Shown here piece by piece: positions 22,140-34,572 of a stretch of DNA of 64,000 nt. Location: NCBI RefSeq assembly GCF_021869535.1, contig NW_026262737.1, positions 303,501 through 367,500 of the forward strand. The letters run 5' to 3'. The notes below the pieces were generated by a model that made no database searches, had not been told where the DNA came from, and saw only the letters and a list, made by a program, of their open reading frames with translations. How positions within the stretch are numbered: position 1 is the first letter of the stretch; the number at the start of each line of letters is the position of its first letter. Origin of the DNA: Mytilus californianus (lineage: Eukaryota > Mollusca > Bivalvia > Mytilida > Mytilidae). A program made the translations under genes and the position numbers.

Positions 22140-22960
22140 CCAGTCTTAAAGGGTACAACATCACCAAAAAATGACAATAAACGAACAAATGTAACTATAA
22201 ATATTTCGGATAACAGATATCCTTCATCAGTATGAGCACGATGTAAAATGAATCAGATCAATCTATTCTGATTATCAAACTATAGCAATCTTGAATTCTA
22301 TACAATAAAAAAAGTGAAACAGTTTCACCCGAACATCATATGTAGAGACGCTAATAAACTTTTAAAATTTCCAAAAAACGACTCAAAGACATGCCTAAAA
22401 TGAAAATAGTAATTAGAGATATGAACTGGCACAACTCTAAAATTCCAAAATGACGTCAGTTAAGATGTAACAACAACTGCGTGTAAATACATTCCCCAAA
22501 AAAAAAAAAAAACAGCACTGATCGATATAAGCTGGTAAAATATGTCAAACAGAGGCTTTTATCATCCCAAATAAATAGCAGTTTTATAATGAAAAGAAAA
22601 AATAATAGTAAATTTGGGATAAGGTTAAAAAAATGGACGTGGATGCGTACTTGTACATCCCTACCAAATGAAAAGAACCCTGGTATTTAAACTAGTCATG
22701 CTAGTAAAATTCAAAAAATTCAAAAATAATCCTTAAAACTGTAAAGGTCAAGTAAGGAAGCCGGAGTAACTGGAAACAAATGATGTCAGGAAAATGAGTG
22801 ATGGTAAGAAAAATGAGTGACTCATTCTATGTTTTTTTCATGCTATGTATATCGTGATCATACTGATGAAAGATATTAGTTATCTGAAATATTTAACATT
22901 TGTTCATTTTATTATTATTTTTTGGTGATGTTGTACCCTTTTAGACTTGTTATATATTAT
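22099..22960. mobile_element. Foldback element with hammerhead-like cores, preceded by (TA)n
   Basis: After a TA microsatellite (22099-22138), about 110 bp at 22139-22250 ('AGTCTTAAAGGGTACAACAT', 'CACCAAAAAATGAC') returns inverted at 22848-22960. Each arm carries, outward to inward, CTGATGA (minus at 22224-22230; plus at 22863-22869), a short hairpin, then GAAA (22204-22207; 22886-22889). This is the conserved core order of a hammerhead ribozyme. The stem-II pairs are GGATA/TATCC in one arm and AGATA/TATCT in the other, a compensatory change. Hammerheads occur in Penelope-like retroelements (established), so the element may be derived from one. Stems I and III are not convincing, so catalytic activity is doubtful. 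Confidence 0.5.
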
Positions 22961-24020
22961 ATTTTGTAGTGTACTGTATCATGATTATATGATCCATCGC
23001 CCCGTAAGAGTTTTCGTTGGCTATATATATATAGTGGTACATACAATTTTACAAACGCAAGTGTCAAATAAAATTAAAACTTAAAAGCAATTCAAAAATG
23101 AAGCTTTCAACAATTCAGTACTTCACCGGTAGAGTATATGATATTTACCGTAGATGCAGGACATTATGGGAAGACCGGATACTAGTATGAGGATCTGAAA
23201 TTGTTCAACAAATATCATCACTGATATTTTACCATAGACTACTAGACATTTTCGGAAACTGTTTAAAACTTTTATATTTACATTGATGATGACATTTACA
23301 GATTATTATATAGGGGCAATCTCAAAGTGAACAATGTTGATGAATTGAAAAGTGAATACCGCATACATACGATTTATTTCAAATAATATCAACAAAACAA
23401 AAGTCTCGACACCTGCATACAAAAGCAGCACACATATTTTCAATTTGATAGATTTTCCTGGTTGAATGTTTGCAAACTCTATCAATAACTCTATAATTCT
23501 TCATTTTTTTTTCTCAACAGTAACTCTGTATTTTTTTTTAAGAAATTATTAATTTGTCGACACCTCTCTTTAAATTGTCCAGTTTTCACAGTATTAGTTG
23601 TTGTTTATAGGGTGCCACAAAAGAATATTTATTAGGAAATATTTCATCATAAACTATCCTTTCAAGAGAGTCAGGCTCAGTATTTCTACCAGTTGACCAT
23701 ATCATTGCAATGTCCTGACAATTAAAGCTTCTTGGGACCAACTAGTGACCTGCAAACTTCCGATGAATTTTAGTCAATAGCATCCACTGCCATTAGCAGT
23801 TTTTTTCACATTTGTGCTCTTAATTTATTTAGAGATGGTCACTGTACCAGATTATGAAAATGTTGATAGAAACACTGATATTCGCTCATTAATTTCATTC
23901 CGTTTACGTAAAAAATACGTTAATCGTATGAAATCACGGATATGGTCTTAGCCAAAGCATGAACAACATTATTTCTAGGATAAGTGTGTGTTGCCTATCA
24001 GTGATACGCATGAACGTATC

Positions 24021-24131
24021 ATTTCTAATTTATTTCAATATGTCTAAAAAGGTTTTGGCTGTGTCTCATGTTGTTGATGTATCTGTGACGGGAAAACATT
24101 TGAGAACATCGTTCCCCTCACAAGTAGCTAC
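24021..24131 (+). repeat. 110-bp direct repeat, copy 1
   Basis: Nearly identical to 24438-24547, about 415 bp downstream: 'TTTATTTCAATATGTCTAAA', 'TCTCATGTTGTTGATGTATC', 'GAGAACATCGTTCCCC'. The frame 23959-24168 runs through it, but the copies diverge outside and no domain is seen. It lies in intron 2 of the cysteine-rich gene. Confidence 0.85.
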
Positions 24132-24437
24132 AGCATCGTCTACAATTCTATATCTAAAGTTCAAGTAATGGTTCAGGTGGAAAATCCCTTGTTGGGACTG
24201 TTATCCGGAGATGAAAGAAAAAAAATATGACGAACAAAGACGTCCTGCATTGTAACAAGAGGGCGGGTAACTATCTAACGAGCAACAGCCCGAACCAAGT
24301 GCTCAAACGACAAAAAAGCTGATCCAAAAAAGCATATCATTGATGCAGCTTGTTAAAAGGAAACTGTTGATATATGAGAAATGCATGGCTAAGAAAATTT
24401 CTGAAATATTGAAGGCTTAAGAGTCAGCTTTCTTTAT

Positions 24438-24547
24438 ATTCTAATTTATTTCAATATGTCTAAAAAGGTTTTGGCTGTGTCTCATGTTGTTGATGTATCT
24501 GTGACGGGAAAACATTTGAGAACATCGTTCCCCTTACAAGTAGCTAT
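24438..24547 (+). repeat. 110-bp direct repeat, copy 2
   Basis: Second copy of 24021-24131 with about two differences in 110 bp. The segment between them (24190-24430) is GC-richer than its surroundings and could be the inside of a mobile element with long direct repeats. Confidence 0.8.
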
Positions 24548-25932
24548 TCAAACGATTAAAACAGATTATGACTTATAGTGCAATAATTTTCTGTGTTTTC
24601 CCAGTTAAATAAATCCCAAAAATACTGTTTATTTCACTCCTCTTACGTCATACAACAATATGTATTGCAATAAGTTGATGATGACGCCGCATCAAAACAA
24701 ATTGTGAATGCGTAGAAAAAGATATTGATCCTAAACTTTCTACTTTAATTCGAATTAAAAAAAAAAAACGTTTCATTGCAATAAAAAGAATAAGAAATCA
24801 AAGAATTCAAATATCGAAAAATATTCAACTTGTGACCGAACAAGACTGATAATTAACGCACGCGCATTCGTAAATTTATGAGTTGCTTTTTCACTAGTTG
24901 AATATATATCTATATTTGAATTCTTCAATTAGTTATTCTATCATTAAATACGGAAAAGAAGTAGCTGATTTCAATCGGAATAAAAATCTTTTATCTTATT
25001 ATATTCGCTTGTTAAACATGACATAGTGTATTTTGAGATGACCCACAGGTAAGTTTACCTGTAATTATCATCGTCAACTTAAAAGTTATTGTGAACTATA
25101 GTTTCCGAAAATGTCTAATAAGTAATATATCTTATATCAATTGTTATACACCATGCTTTGGATAAGACAAAAAAAAAAATACAAATATGCATCTTAAATA
25201 TCTCAGTGTTTAAACAAGTGTGTTGGAGCTGGAACTTAAATAAATTGAAAAATTGAAAATGAATAAGGACACTTCAACAGCATTAGTTTCTGGTGCAACA
25301 TGTTCTCATTGGCAACCATTCCGCATCTTTTTAGTTTTATACCAACTTACATCTAGACTATTAAGACTTTTATTGCATGTCACTTTACAGAATTTTTTCC
25401 ACTTTTTGGTCTACCCCTCCGTCACTGTTAACATATCTAATACCATTTTAATACTTAGAAAAATAAAAAAAAGTTCATATTAGAAGAAGAAGATACTATA
25501 GTATTATATTTTCAATCAAATGTTATACAGTTTAGTTTTAAAGTAGAAAATATGCCTTTCTTTTATTTTGTTGCTTGAATAATAACGATTGTATCTTTAA
25601 GTGTAGTCTAAATTATATGCAAAACGAAAATGGCAAAGTCGACAATGATAATTGATAATAAATAATTTAGCCGTGACGGAATACAAACGTTATGCTTTAA
25701 GAGTCGAAGTGAAGCCCTATAACATGTATAAGTTAATACAGGTCAAATACATACAAAAATTTGGCATTGGACTCCACGAGCATTTGTGAAACTATTATGA
25801 ATTTATAAAAATGAGACTTCAAGTGGGACATTTTCCTTGTTTTTTACCCTAATCCACGTGTTACACACATATAGTTACACATGCACAACACGCTTACTTT
25901 GTTCTCTCTGTTTAATTAATCTTGCTGTATAG

Positions 25933-26247
25933 GTCAAAAGCTGATAGTCGCTGGGTCATTTCAAGGGACGCTGCAAGGAGCGGATTGTGACAATGATTTC
26001 TACCAGCCATTTCAATTTTTGTCTTCCGGTAACAGTCGCTGTGTTTATAAAAAATCTTACTGCAATGAGGAAGGACAAATAATTTCAAGTAATGGTACAG
26101 TGAAAACGGATAGTGTATGTCGCTGTGATTACACAAGAGGTTTTGACTTCATAGTAAGGCCCAAACATCGATGTGATTGTGTACCAGCAAAGGAAGATTG
26201 CTCCTGTTACCTTAAGTTATGTTCCTCTAATGAAATGTTATCACCAG
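25933..26247 (+). CDS. Cysteine-rich protein, exon 3 (main cysteine module)
   Basis: 315 nt, phase 1 in and out, acceptor 'TGCTGTATAG', donor CCAG|GTATGC. It encodes 105 residues with ten cysteines, densest at the end in C-x-C pairs: 'VCRCDYTRGFDF', 'RCDCVPAKEDCSCYLKLC'. One N-glycosylation sequon, 'SNGTVK', lies in mid-exon. The 'CRCDY..G(Y/F).F...P...C.C.P..EDCSCY...C' pattern is one I associate with a family of uncharacterised bivalve extracellular proteins; I know no name or function. Symmetric phase-1 exons are usual for shuffled extracellular modules. Confidence 0.8.
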
Positions 26248-27084
26248 GTATGCACAATAAAGTTCAACCATGTAACTAACTTTAATGTTTTATTAGTTAA
26301 TTTTTCCTTTGAGTTATTTCAATCAACATTAATTGCGATAAATCAGAAATTCCCAATGAAATAGCATGAGAAAAGCGTAACAATGTTTGTCTTTTCTTCG
26401 TCTTTAAAAAAATTCACCCCTGAAATTGCAAAAATAGTAAATCAATTTTACATATTCAAGCTTTTCCAAATTCTTTTAATTTAATTGGAAAATGAACAGA
26501 CCAATATGATATAGTAACTTTTGCGTAGAAAAGTCACTTTCACGTCTGAAAATGTCGAAATGTAGGTATTTTACCTTTATTAGAAACATCAGAAGAATGT
26601 TAATTAATTGGTATATAACAGTTTATGACTTCAGATAATAGAAGGTGTTTTATCAATTTTTCTCCGTTATAATGATAATGAGTATCTGCGAAAAGGTCAT
26701 TTGGTTTGTGTGGTAAAAAATATACCGTTTTCTTTCTTTTAATTATCATTCTTCAGATATTGTAAATCAAAATCATTCTTCTGATATAGGTGTAATACTT
26801 CCAAATCATAGTACTTCACAACCGGTTGCATACGAAAAAGTGTCGAAAAAAAAATTTGATTGGTAAACTTCCAGTGATGGTTATTTTTTTTTATATGCAA
26901 TAACATGTTTTGTGAGATTTTTCTATAGCACTGTACAGGATAAAACTTTACTCATGTCAAGTATTTCTGTATTTGACACAAAGCTAAATTCTGCACAAAA
27001 TTTTGAAAAGTGCAAATTTAACAAAGACTAATAGGGGAAAATTAATGGTGGCATTACTTGTCTTTCGTATTGCAAATGTGCTTT

Positions 27085-27440
27085 GAGAGCCGTGGTGTAG
27101 TGGTTAGAGCATCGGACTACAAACACAAAGGTTCCTGGTTCGATCCCCGTTCCGGGGAGAAAATTTCAGGGACTGAATTTTTAGCTCTCCCTTGAAATCA
27201 TTTGCGAATATGGTCTTGAGAAACGATGATAGTCCGTCGGAAGGGGACGATAAATGACTGACCTGTGTTAAGAGAGAGTAATATCTACTGCACATAAAAG
27301 ACATCCTTGTATATTTCGAAAAAGAGCAGGCTAATGCCGCTACAAGGCACCACTCGCACCACCAAAGTGGAAAGGGATTAATTTAAGTTGTAATAATTTG
27401 TTTCCCAATCCACTATAAATAAATATATTTAAACTAAAAG
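27085..27440 (+). repeat. tRNA-derived SINE in intron 3
   Basis: A tRNA-like head with box A TGGTGTAGTGG (27093-27103) and box B GGTTCGATCC (27137-27146), a 'GTTCCGGGGA' acceptor-like close, then a tRNA-unrelated body including 'GTCCGTCGGAAGGGGACGAT', then an A/T-rich tail with 'AATAAATATATTTAAACT'. The tail and non-tRNA body make it a SINE, not a functional tRNA gene. Confidence 0.75.
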
Positions 27441-27658
27441 CTAAGCTAAACTAAACAAAAATGTGTACGATTTCAGTGAAAATGGACGTCACACTTAACT
27501 GCAAAACATATAAATAAAAGGAACTAAAATTATAAATAAACATACAAGACAAACAAAGGTCAAAGGCATATTCCAAAAACTGCTTTCATTTAGTAGTTTG
27601 CAATTATGTATTAAACACAGTACTTTTCAAATACTTTGATTCAAATTTTTCATTTCAG

Positions 27659-27725
27659 ATTATGAGTGTCTAGATAGGAATAAGTGGAAAACAAGTTTTA
27701 AGTGCGATGCAATTGTAACTGTCGT
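27659..27725 (+). CDS. Cysteine-rich protein, exon 4
   Basis: 67 nt, acceptor 'TTTTTCATTTCAG', donor CGT|GTAAGT, phase 1 in, phase 2 out. It encodes 'YECLDRNKWKTSFKCDAIVT', adding two cysteines. A stop (TAA) would follow four bases beyond the donor if it were not spliced. Confidence 0.65.
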
Positions 27726-28199
27726 GTAAGTGTTTTGTACGTTTGTACATTTAAACTATCTGTTGTCTAATACCATTGTCATTATTAATATTCTACATCA
27801 TATTCTTTACTACAGAGAGTGACATAACATTTATTTAACGGTCTATGTTTATTGTAATTCTGACTGATGTCTTGTAGTACATTTTCAAGGTTCGGAGATT
27901 TCAATGCACAGAAATGACTTTTTTTTATCGCTCGATTTCTGTGAAAATTCCAGCATCACTTATATACGGAATATATATCTCCCAGTCGATACGAAATTCC
28001 AGGGATTGTGTTTTCTATCATGATTTCCTTGATAGAGGGTAACTGCTTTCAAGGAAGCTATTAAACAAAGAGTTCCAAGTGATAAATTTGAAGTCATCTC
28101 TTCGTAAATTTTACGGATGCCATTACGATTTGGTTGACCATTATGGAATATCTGTTTCATCATTGTAAAAAAAGATTATGGTTCATTAGTCAATTTCAA

Positions 28200-28720
28200 A
28201 TTTCTATTTTAAGGTACTCTAATCAAAAGGACAGCTGTATTTTGGTTTATGGCATGCTTGCATTGAGTACTGTTCATATGACAAGTTTTATATGACCTTG
28301 ATTTGTATTCATGGTTCATTTGACAATGTTTGGTTTATTTCCCAGTTACTATAAGTAGTATGGAAACTTTGTTTCTGGTATTGAATATTTAAAAGGTGTA
28401 CATGTCTGACTGGCCTGTTATCATTATTTATCTTACATTAACCTCACTGCTTGTGCTTTAGTCAATGTTAATATTAATGGTAATGTTTGTTTCTCAAATA
28501 CTATAGACAAACTGTTTTTGTGTAATGAATGATTGCGTGTTCAACATGTTTTCTGGAAGGTTTCTGGCATTGATCTAATTTCTGACGGTTCATTGGTCAA
28601 GGTAATTTTTTGTAATTACATTGTGTGTCTGTTTATCAATTACTATAAGCAATAGACTAGCTATAAATGTTGTTGGCCATCTTGTTGTTATAACTGTAAG
28701 AATAACAATCATTATAACTA
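28200..28720 (+). repeat. Degenerate tandem repeat ('TGACCTTGA...TTCATGGTTCATT' family), copy 1
   Basis: Irregular units of roughly 120-150 bp recur: 'GACCTTGATTTGTATTCATG', 'GGTGTACATGTCTGACTGGC', 'TTACTATAAG'. The same family occurs at 52090-52640. I recognise it as a common bivalve tandem-repeat element. Confidence 0.6.
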
Positions 28721-29369
28721 ACTAAATTTAGTCATTATCTGAAAAGCGAACGAGCCATTATTATGTGTTCACCAATGTTCACCGTGCGTATTCTATATAA
28801 CAACGCAGGCTTATGTAATGGGTTAGAACAAAATGTCGATACATTCAGACGCAACTCGATTCAGTATACATGTACATAAAATCATATTAACATTGCATTA
28901 GGTGCATAAACTTCATAAAACGTTTGGTTGATCATCTATGACCGAGAAACTGCTTGAAGGCTTTACTTTTAAATCATAAAAAAAAAAAGGATGTGAACCT
29001 GAAACTGACTTTCAACTGAAATATCACCGATGACCTTGATCTTTAATCCTTAGCTGGTTTTTTTATAGCTAAAACTAGTAGCAGTATTCACTAATAACCC
29101 GTATGTGCGGTAACTTAAAATCAAAGTGCAAACTCATATCCTAACGAGGTTTATTGTTTTCATTTTTCTTCCTCGAAAAAAATCACCAAGAAATGTTTGC
29201 CAAAATCTAAAATATAGGTACGTTGAACACAAGTCAGATCATAATTTTTGTTATATAAACAATTCTTTAAACCATTAGAAAATATTCTATGTGTTTTCTC
29301 TGTCATTCAGGATAATATGATAATTTGTTCCTGAGTAAGGAACAGCTGTTTATCAAATTTTATGTAATT

Positions 29370-29720
29370 AGGGCCCCGCCTAGTGGCGGGTCGCCCTATA
29401 GTGATAAGTCCGTCCGTCCGTTCGTAACAAATTGTGTCCGCTCTATATCTAGATAACCGTTATAATTTCATACTTTATACTTGACATGTATATTAACCAA
29501 TACCAGAGGGTATTTCATAATGTTTGTACAACTTCCTAGGTCAAAGGTCAAGGTCAAAAACTTTGGTTTTCAGTTGACAACCCCATGTCCTATGGTACAG
29601 ATCATGTCCGCTCTATATCTTGAGGACCGTTATGATTTCAAAGTTTATACTTGACGTGTATATTAACCACCACTACAGAGTGTGTCATAATGTATGTACA
29701 ATTTCGTAGGCAAAATATAA
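29370..29720 (+). repeat. Bivalve repeat with GC-rich head and two 175-bp units
   Basis: Head 'GGGCCCCGCCTAGTGGCGGG' followed by 'GTCCGTCCGTCCGTTCG', then two units each starting 'TGTCCGCTCTATATCT', then 'CCGTTATRATTTCA' and 'TTATACTTGACRTGTATATT'. Similar heads are frequent in bivalve genomes (memory). No coding content. Confidence 0.6.
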
Positions 29721-29796
29721 CACTTTAACTAAAAAACAAAGAATAAAATCACTCTCAGCACATAACCAGACTATGTCATAACTTAAAACAAACTTC

Positions 29797-30270
29797 ATAT
29801 CAGCTTATCCATACATTTTTTTACCACATGAAAACTGATGCTGATCATTGTCAGTGTAGTCCTTGACATTTGCTGCAGAATTCATCTTTATGTCTGTTTC
29901 CATCAATCCATACAACTGGCTTAGTTCTGTTCTCTTGTGAGTAATTATATGTGATATCAGCTTATCCATGCAATTTTTTTACCACTCGAAAACTGATGCT
30001 GATCATTGTCATTGTTGTCCTTGACATTTGCTGCAGAATTCATCTTTATGTCTGTTTCCATCAATCCATACAACTTGCTTAGTTCTGTTCTCTTGTGAGT
30101 AATTATATGTGATATCAGCTTATCCATGCAATTTTTTTACCACACGAAAACTGATGCTGATCATTGTCATTGTTGTCCTTAACATTTGCTGCAGAATTCA
30201 TCTTTATGTCTGTTTCCATCAATCCATACAACTGGCTTAGTTCTGTTCTCTTGTGATTTATTATATGTGG
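29797..30270. repeat. Three tandem copies of a 158-bp unit
   Basis: Units start at 29797, 29954 and 30112 with 'ATATCAGCTTATCCAT' and share 'GAAAACTGATGCTGATCATT' and 'TTTGCTGCAGAATTCATCTT'. They differ at only a few positions, so the duplication is recent. On minus the same frame is open in all three, ending in a TAA near each unit's end. Confidence 0.9.
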
Positions 30271-30306
30271 AGATATAACTTCACCAGAACATGTTGTGTT
30301 ATCACT
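30115..30306 (-). CDS. Candidate terminal exon on minus, reiterated in tandem
   Basis: Minus acceptor 'TTTTATCATTCAG|AGT' followed by 63 codons to TAA: 'SDNTTCSGEVISPHII', then 'TELSQLYGLMETDIKMN' and an Asn/Asp-rich 'KDNNDNDQHQFSCGKK' end. The last 50 codons coincide with the 158-bp unit, and copies 1 and 2 keep the same frame with a few amino-acid changes. No family recognised and no upstream partner exon found, so it may be chance or part of an unidentified antisense gene inside intron 4. Confidence 0.28.
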   Translation of the reverse strand, partial: SDNTTCSGEVISPHIINHKRTELSQLYGLMETDIKMNSAANVKDNNDNDQHQFSCGKKIAWIS

Positions 30307-30804
30307 CTGAATGATAAAATAAACCACGATAAAGTATTGGCAACACAACAAATTTAAACCAATCAACTAATTCAATCTGGTGTATCTTTGTCAAGCCTAG
30401 GACTACTGACGTATAGATTTCCACATGATAAAAATATTTACTGTACTTGGAAAAAATGGAGTGGTTTATAGGTAAACACAAGAACTATTTAATCTAGTCA
30501 ATACAGATACAATTCAAAGTTCCAACAATTTAAATGGCATACCTCTGGCTTGACAAGTAATGCGAAATAACCTGTGTCTATTTCAAGAAGTTTTTTTTTC
30601 ATTTATATTATATTTCTAAAATTAAGGGTAAAGTGCATCCGGTGTACTGTTTAATAGCACATGTAACCTGCTCTAAGAGATTCAACCACTAACATCCTTA
30701 ATAGTCAAATAGTCACCTATTACATGTATTTACCGTGGGGCCCACAGAGAAGGCTCCCATCTCAATGCTGTCTAGTTATCTGTATTGTATTTATATTGTA
30801 TTAG

Positions 30805-30866
30805 GTTGCCTGAAAATACCGATACACTATCGACTGTCATTCCATGGTTTGGACCTTATTTACCAG
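30805..30866 (+). CDS. Cysteine-rich protein, exon 5
   Basis: 62 nt, acceptor 'TTTATATTGTATTAG', donor CCAG|GTATGG, phase 2 in, phase 1 out. It encodes 'LPENTDTLSTVIPWFGPYLP', a Pro- and aromatic-containing linker without cysteines. Support is splice sites plus phase only, so it is weaker than exons 2-3. Confidence 0.5.
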
Positions 30867-32525
30867 GTATGGTATGTTTAATGTGTGGTTACACTAAATG
30901 CGTTTTTTTTAAGTCCTGAATAGTCTTGCGATCATTTTTCAGATTATCCACTGCGGTGAATTTAGTACTGTTTAAACAATTCTCCTACAGTCAATCAGAC
31001 AATTCAGTGTTATACTGATGTGTACATAATAGTAAAATTTCAATGATAAGTTAATATTGATATCAAAAGACCTTCGAATAAAATGGAATGTTGAGATTCT
31101 CGAGCCTTTTTTGTGAGGAGGTCTTTTACAGTCAATACTAACTTAATCATTGAACTTTTACTGACTTAGAAACCATCAAAAACATAAGAAAAGTACGCAA
31201 AAAAAAGCACTTGCACAGGCCTCATTCCCCTGAATTTGACGAGCATAAATATATTATCTTAAATGATAGTTAAACCGTTCTCAGACTGATATATAACAGT
31301 AACCTAATTGCACTGAAAATGGACGATTAAATGGCAGTGCATCATTTAATTATTTAATTATTACATTTGGTTTAGCATTAAAAGAACACCATAGGATAGT
31401 GTTATTAATTTAAGGTGTATATTTTTAAATTCAAACTTTTCAAAATAACGATTTTTTATTTTAAAATTAGTAAATCAAAACCCTGTACAGACCTCATTTA
31501 TAACTGACCAATTGATGTTCTGCACAAAAACTTCTTGTTATATATATTTGAGGTTTTTAATCTGTCAGTAATCGTGAAATCAATTCGTAAAAACCAGACC
31601 AAATGAAAACAGTAAGTAATCTCTTCAAACAATTAGTTATTCAAATAACTTGTTTCAAAACTTCTAATCGAACAGACTTAGATGCATAAGGTCCTTCATC
31701 ATATCAGTTAAATGTATATTTGGGTTTTGATTCTGTGATTTTCCTACAATACGAAACGTGCAAAAGCAAAATGATTCATGTTGTCTGCTCAGTCCAATTA
31801 ATTAATAAATCTTGTAAGGAGAATTTTTTATTTTTTTTTATTTTTTATTTTTGTGGACAATAAGAACTGATTAGTTATTTTCTGCACTGTTGAAGCACGA
31901 TTTTTTATTTTCAGTACAACAATTGACTGACTACACATGCATTTATTTTCACAATTATATATTAAAATCAGTCGGGTCAAGGAACAATCCAGTATATCTT
32001 ATTATAACCCTTTAAAAAAAATCCATTTTCTATGTTCATGTATCTCGAGTTATCTAGAATTATTTACGCAATGTATGATTATAATTTTTTGTTATGGAAT
32101 ACTCTTTCCAGCATTCATTTTTGTACTTTAAAAGAAATGCAAACGTGCATGTAATTTAAATAGTGTGTGTATTCTTAGAAAAAAATCACAGAGCTGAGTA
32201 TGTGTTCCTTAGTATATAACAGATGTTTCGGTTAAGTTCGTATAGACCTATGTCTGTCCTCGTCAGGTAATCCGTATCCTTGGTCATATCTTTTCCTTTT
32301 TGTAATATTAAGAATTTAATTTCTACGTATGGGAATACTAAAGGTCATAATGTGTACATTTCAAATATCAAATTCCTGCCCTCCAAAGATTAGTTAGAAG
32401 GGGTTATTATTCAATATCTGGACATATTACTGTCTTCAAAGGTGAACGATTTGAAAAAAAAATCTAATTTAAGACATTAAACTATATAGAAAAACAACTG
32501 ATAATTTTCAATATCTTGAACAAAC

Positions 32526-32665
32526 ATCAGCCCACCCTACGTCAGTATTCAAAGGCTTCATAACTGCAGAAATTATTCGCTTTACTACATGTAGGTCTTG
32601 CAACAACCAAAAACACCTCTATGAAGAAGTTCAACTTTTTAAGTCTAAACTTCCTAAAAGATGAC
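32526..32665 (+). pseudogene. Retroelement reverse transcriptase C-terminal fragment
   Basis: Plus-strand frame 'SVFKGFITAEIIRFTTCRS' then 'EEVQLFKSKLPKR' and a stop. It resembles the region after the RT core in Penelope-like or LINE proteins (a K-G-F-I-x-x-E-x-x-R motif followed by F.(S/R)(K/R)L). A further Lys-rich piece continues in another frame to about 32790. No RT catalytic motifs are present. Confidence 0.35.
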
Positions 32666-33654
32666 ATTGCCAAAAATGAGATCGACAATATTATAACAAA
32701 AAATAAGAAAAAAAGAATTTTAAAAATAAATATGAAAATAAAAAAGCGGCTCCACCACTCGACTCGTTTTTGCAACGAGATGTAATCCGGCATTTAAAGG
32801 AATCGGCAGAGCTACAAGAAAACATTGGTGTCTTATCGAACAAAACAGAAAAACAAAAATACTATTTTCAAAGTTTCCTATAGCATACAGACGACATACA
32901 AATGTAAAGGGGTATCTATTACATGAAAAAATAAAAAAAGGATATATTAAGATAAAATCAAATAAAAGATGAAATATCATGCATGACAAATTAACGGAAA
33001 AAAGATTAAATCAAATGGAATATAAAGAAAGAAAATGGAATTTATTACAAAGGATTATAATAAGATGTACTGGATTGGTCCTGGACCCGACTAATTTTAA
33101 TATAACTCAATAAGATTAAATACATTCTGTACCAATTAATCCAAATTAATCATCATCCTCTGGAAGTGAATCTTCTGAATTCAAAACTGCATATATTGCA
33201 AACGTACAACACAATATACATATAGGTTAAAATGGGAAAAGGTATTAAAGTGAGGTAAATGTCCATGCGACGATATACTTCAAGTGATATGAAACCCATT
33301 TTCAGACATTTCAAGAACATTAATTTATATATATGGTGTAGTATATATATAAATAATAGATTTGGGAAGTTTTTCCCGAAAAAATATAAAAAGACGAGTT
33401 TTGGTAGAATCTGGTGCCATCTCATACTTTAAAACATGCATTTTCAAAATGGTTTGAAAGACATACCGAGTTATTTATTTTCAATACATTGTTGCCCGTC
33501 CCCCCTAGAATTTCAATTAGTCGTCCCCTAATCATATATTATGAATCGTAATAAGACAGTAGATAAGAACCATAATAGAAATATTTAAAAAAAAAAAATT
33601 ATTAGTGTTCAGTCATGTAGTAAATTGCAAAAATAAATAAATTTTGCACTATTT

Positions 33655-34150
33655 TATTGAGCTATTTAAAAGGAAATTTTATATTATAGCATTATACAAG
33701 ATCTTGTCTACGTGTACTATGTACATGGAATTATTTATGAAGTTAATTGATTATTGTTTTTTTTACGTCTTACGTCCAGTGGCAAATATTTCATGCATGT
33801 TCATGACGAGAAGACAAATTTTAAATACAACAGGTAGGTCTTACATTAGGAGGTCGACAGTGAGGTTGGACAAGATACTTGGAATACCACTCAAAATGAG
33901 GATATATTGAATAAGGGTAGAAATGTAGCCTTCAAGTTGTTAGTCTAGTTAACCACATCCGGACCCCTCAAATAATTGGTGCAAGAGTTTTTAAATTTAC
34001 CGAGAATGTTGATCCATGAAATCTACTCTAAAGTCGACAATCGATATTCACGTGTAGTTTCGATTATCATTTAACGTATCTTAATTGTAATTTAGATTAG
34101 ATATTTTAAGCTCGCTTAGTTGAATAACAATGAAAAATGCACGAACAGGT
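33655..34150 (+). repeat. Diverged segmental repeat, copy 1 (about 450 bp)
   Basis: Collinear with 34770-35200: 'CAAGATCTTGTCT', 'GGCAAATATTTCATGCATGT', 'CATCCGGACC', 'TTGGTGCAAGAGTTTTTAA', 'TTACGTGTAGTTTC'-like end. A third, scattered copy lies at 46985-47110 and 47590-47715 ('GTTGAATAACAATGAAAATT'). It flanks exon 6 on both sides. Confidence 0.75.
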
Positions 34151-34503
34151 TTGTAAAGGTAAATAACGACTTCTGAAAATTCTGAACTTAGACAGAACTG
34201 ATCTTAATTGACAAAACACGAATTGTGTGAATAGTACGAGATTTACCGCAGTGAATAAGTTAGACAATTGACTGAAAGACTGGAAATGGCCTATAGACTA
34301 TTATTCATTATTTAGTCTTTAAAGAGCTGTTGATAACAAATGACCGTTTTAGATGAAAAGTAGTTTAATGTGTATGTTTTGAATACTTAGGGAATACTAG
34401 ACGCGTTTTTACAATTAGTATTTCAAAAAATGTTTGCCTGTTTTTGCTAATAATAATAAAACAAATATCAAATATTGTCATGTTTTTTCTATTACATATT
34501 CAG

Positions 34504-34572
34504 TGAACTACGGCATAGCGAAGTATAGAAAGGGAGCACGTGTCGCAGTTACGGTGCTTATAAGCATGATAA
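34504..34572 (+). CDS. Cysteine-rich protein, exon 6
   Basis: 69 nt, acceptor 'TTTTTTCTATTACATATTCAG', donor ATAA|GTAAGT, phase 1 in and out. It encodes 'VNYGIAKYRKGARVAVTVLI' and three more residues. If joined directly to exon 7 the hydrophobic run 'VAVTVLISMINLANITLIHI' could be a weak membrane segment. The strong splice sites and phase agreement support it. Duplicated segments lie on both sides (33655-34150 and 34770-35200). Confidence 0.5.

Noticed and set aside
27085..27160. Possible functional tRNA gene
   Set aside because: Boxes A and B are present, but the acceptor stem does not close well and the unit continues into a SINE body and A/T tail.
29797..30270. CRISPR-like array
   Set aside because: Units are 158 bp without short unique spacers, and the genome is eukaryotic; a plain tandem duplication.
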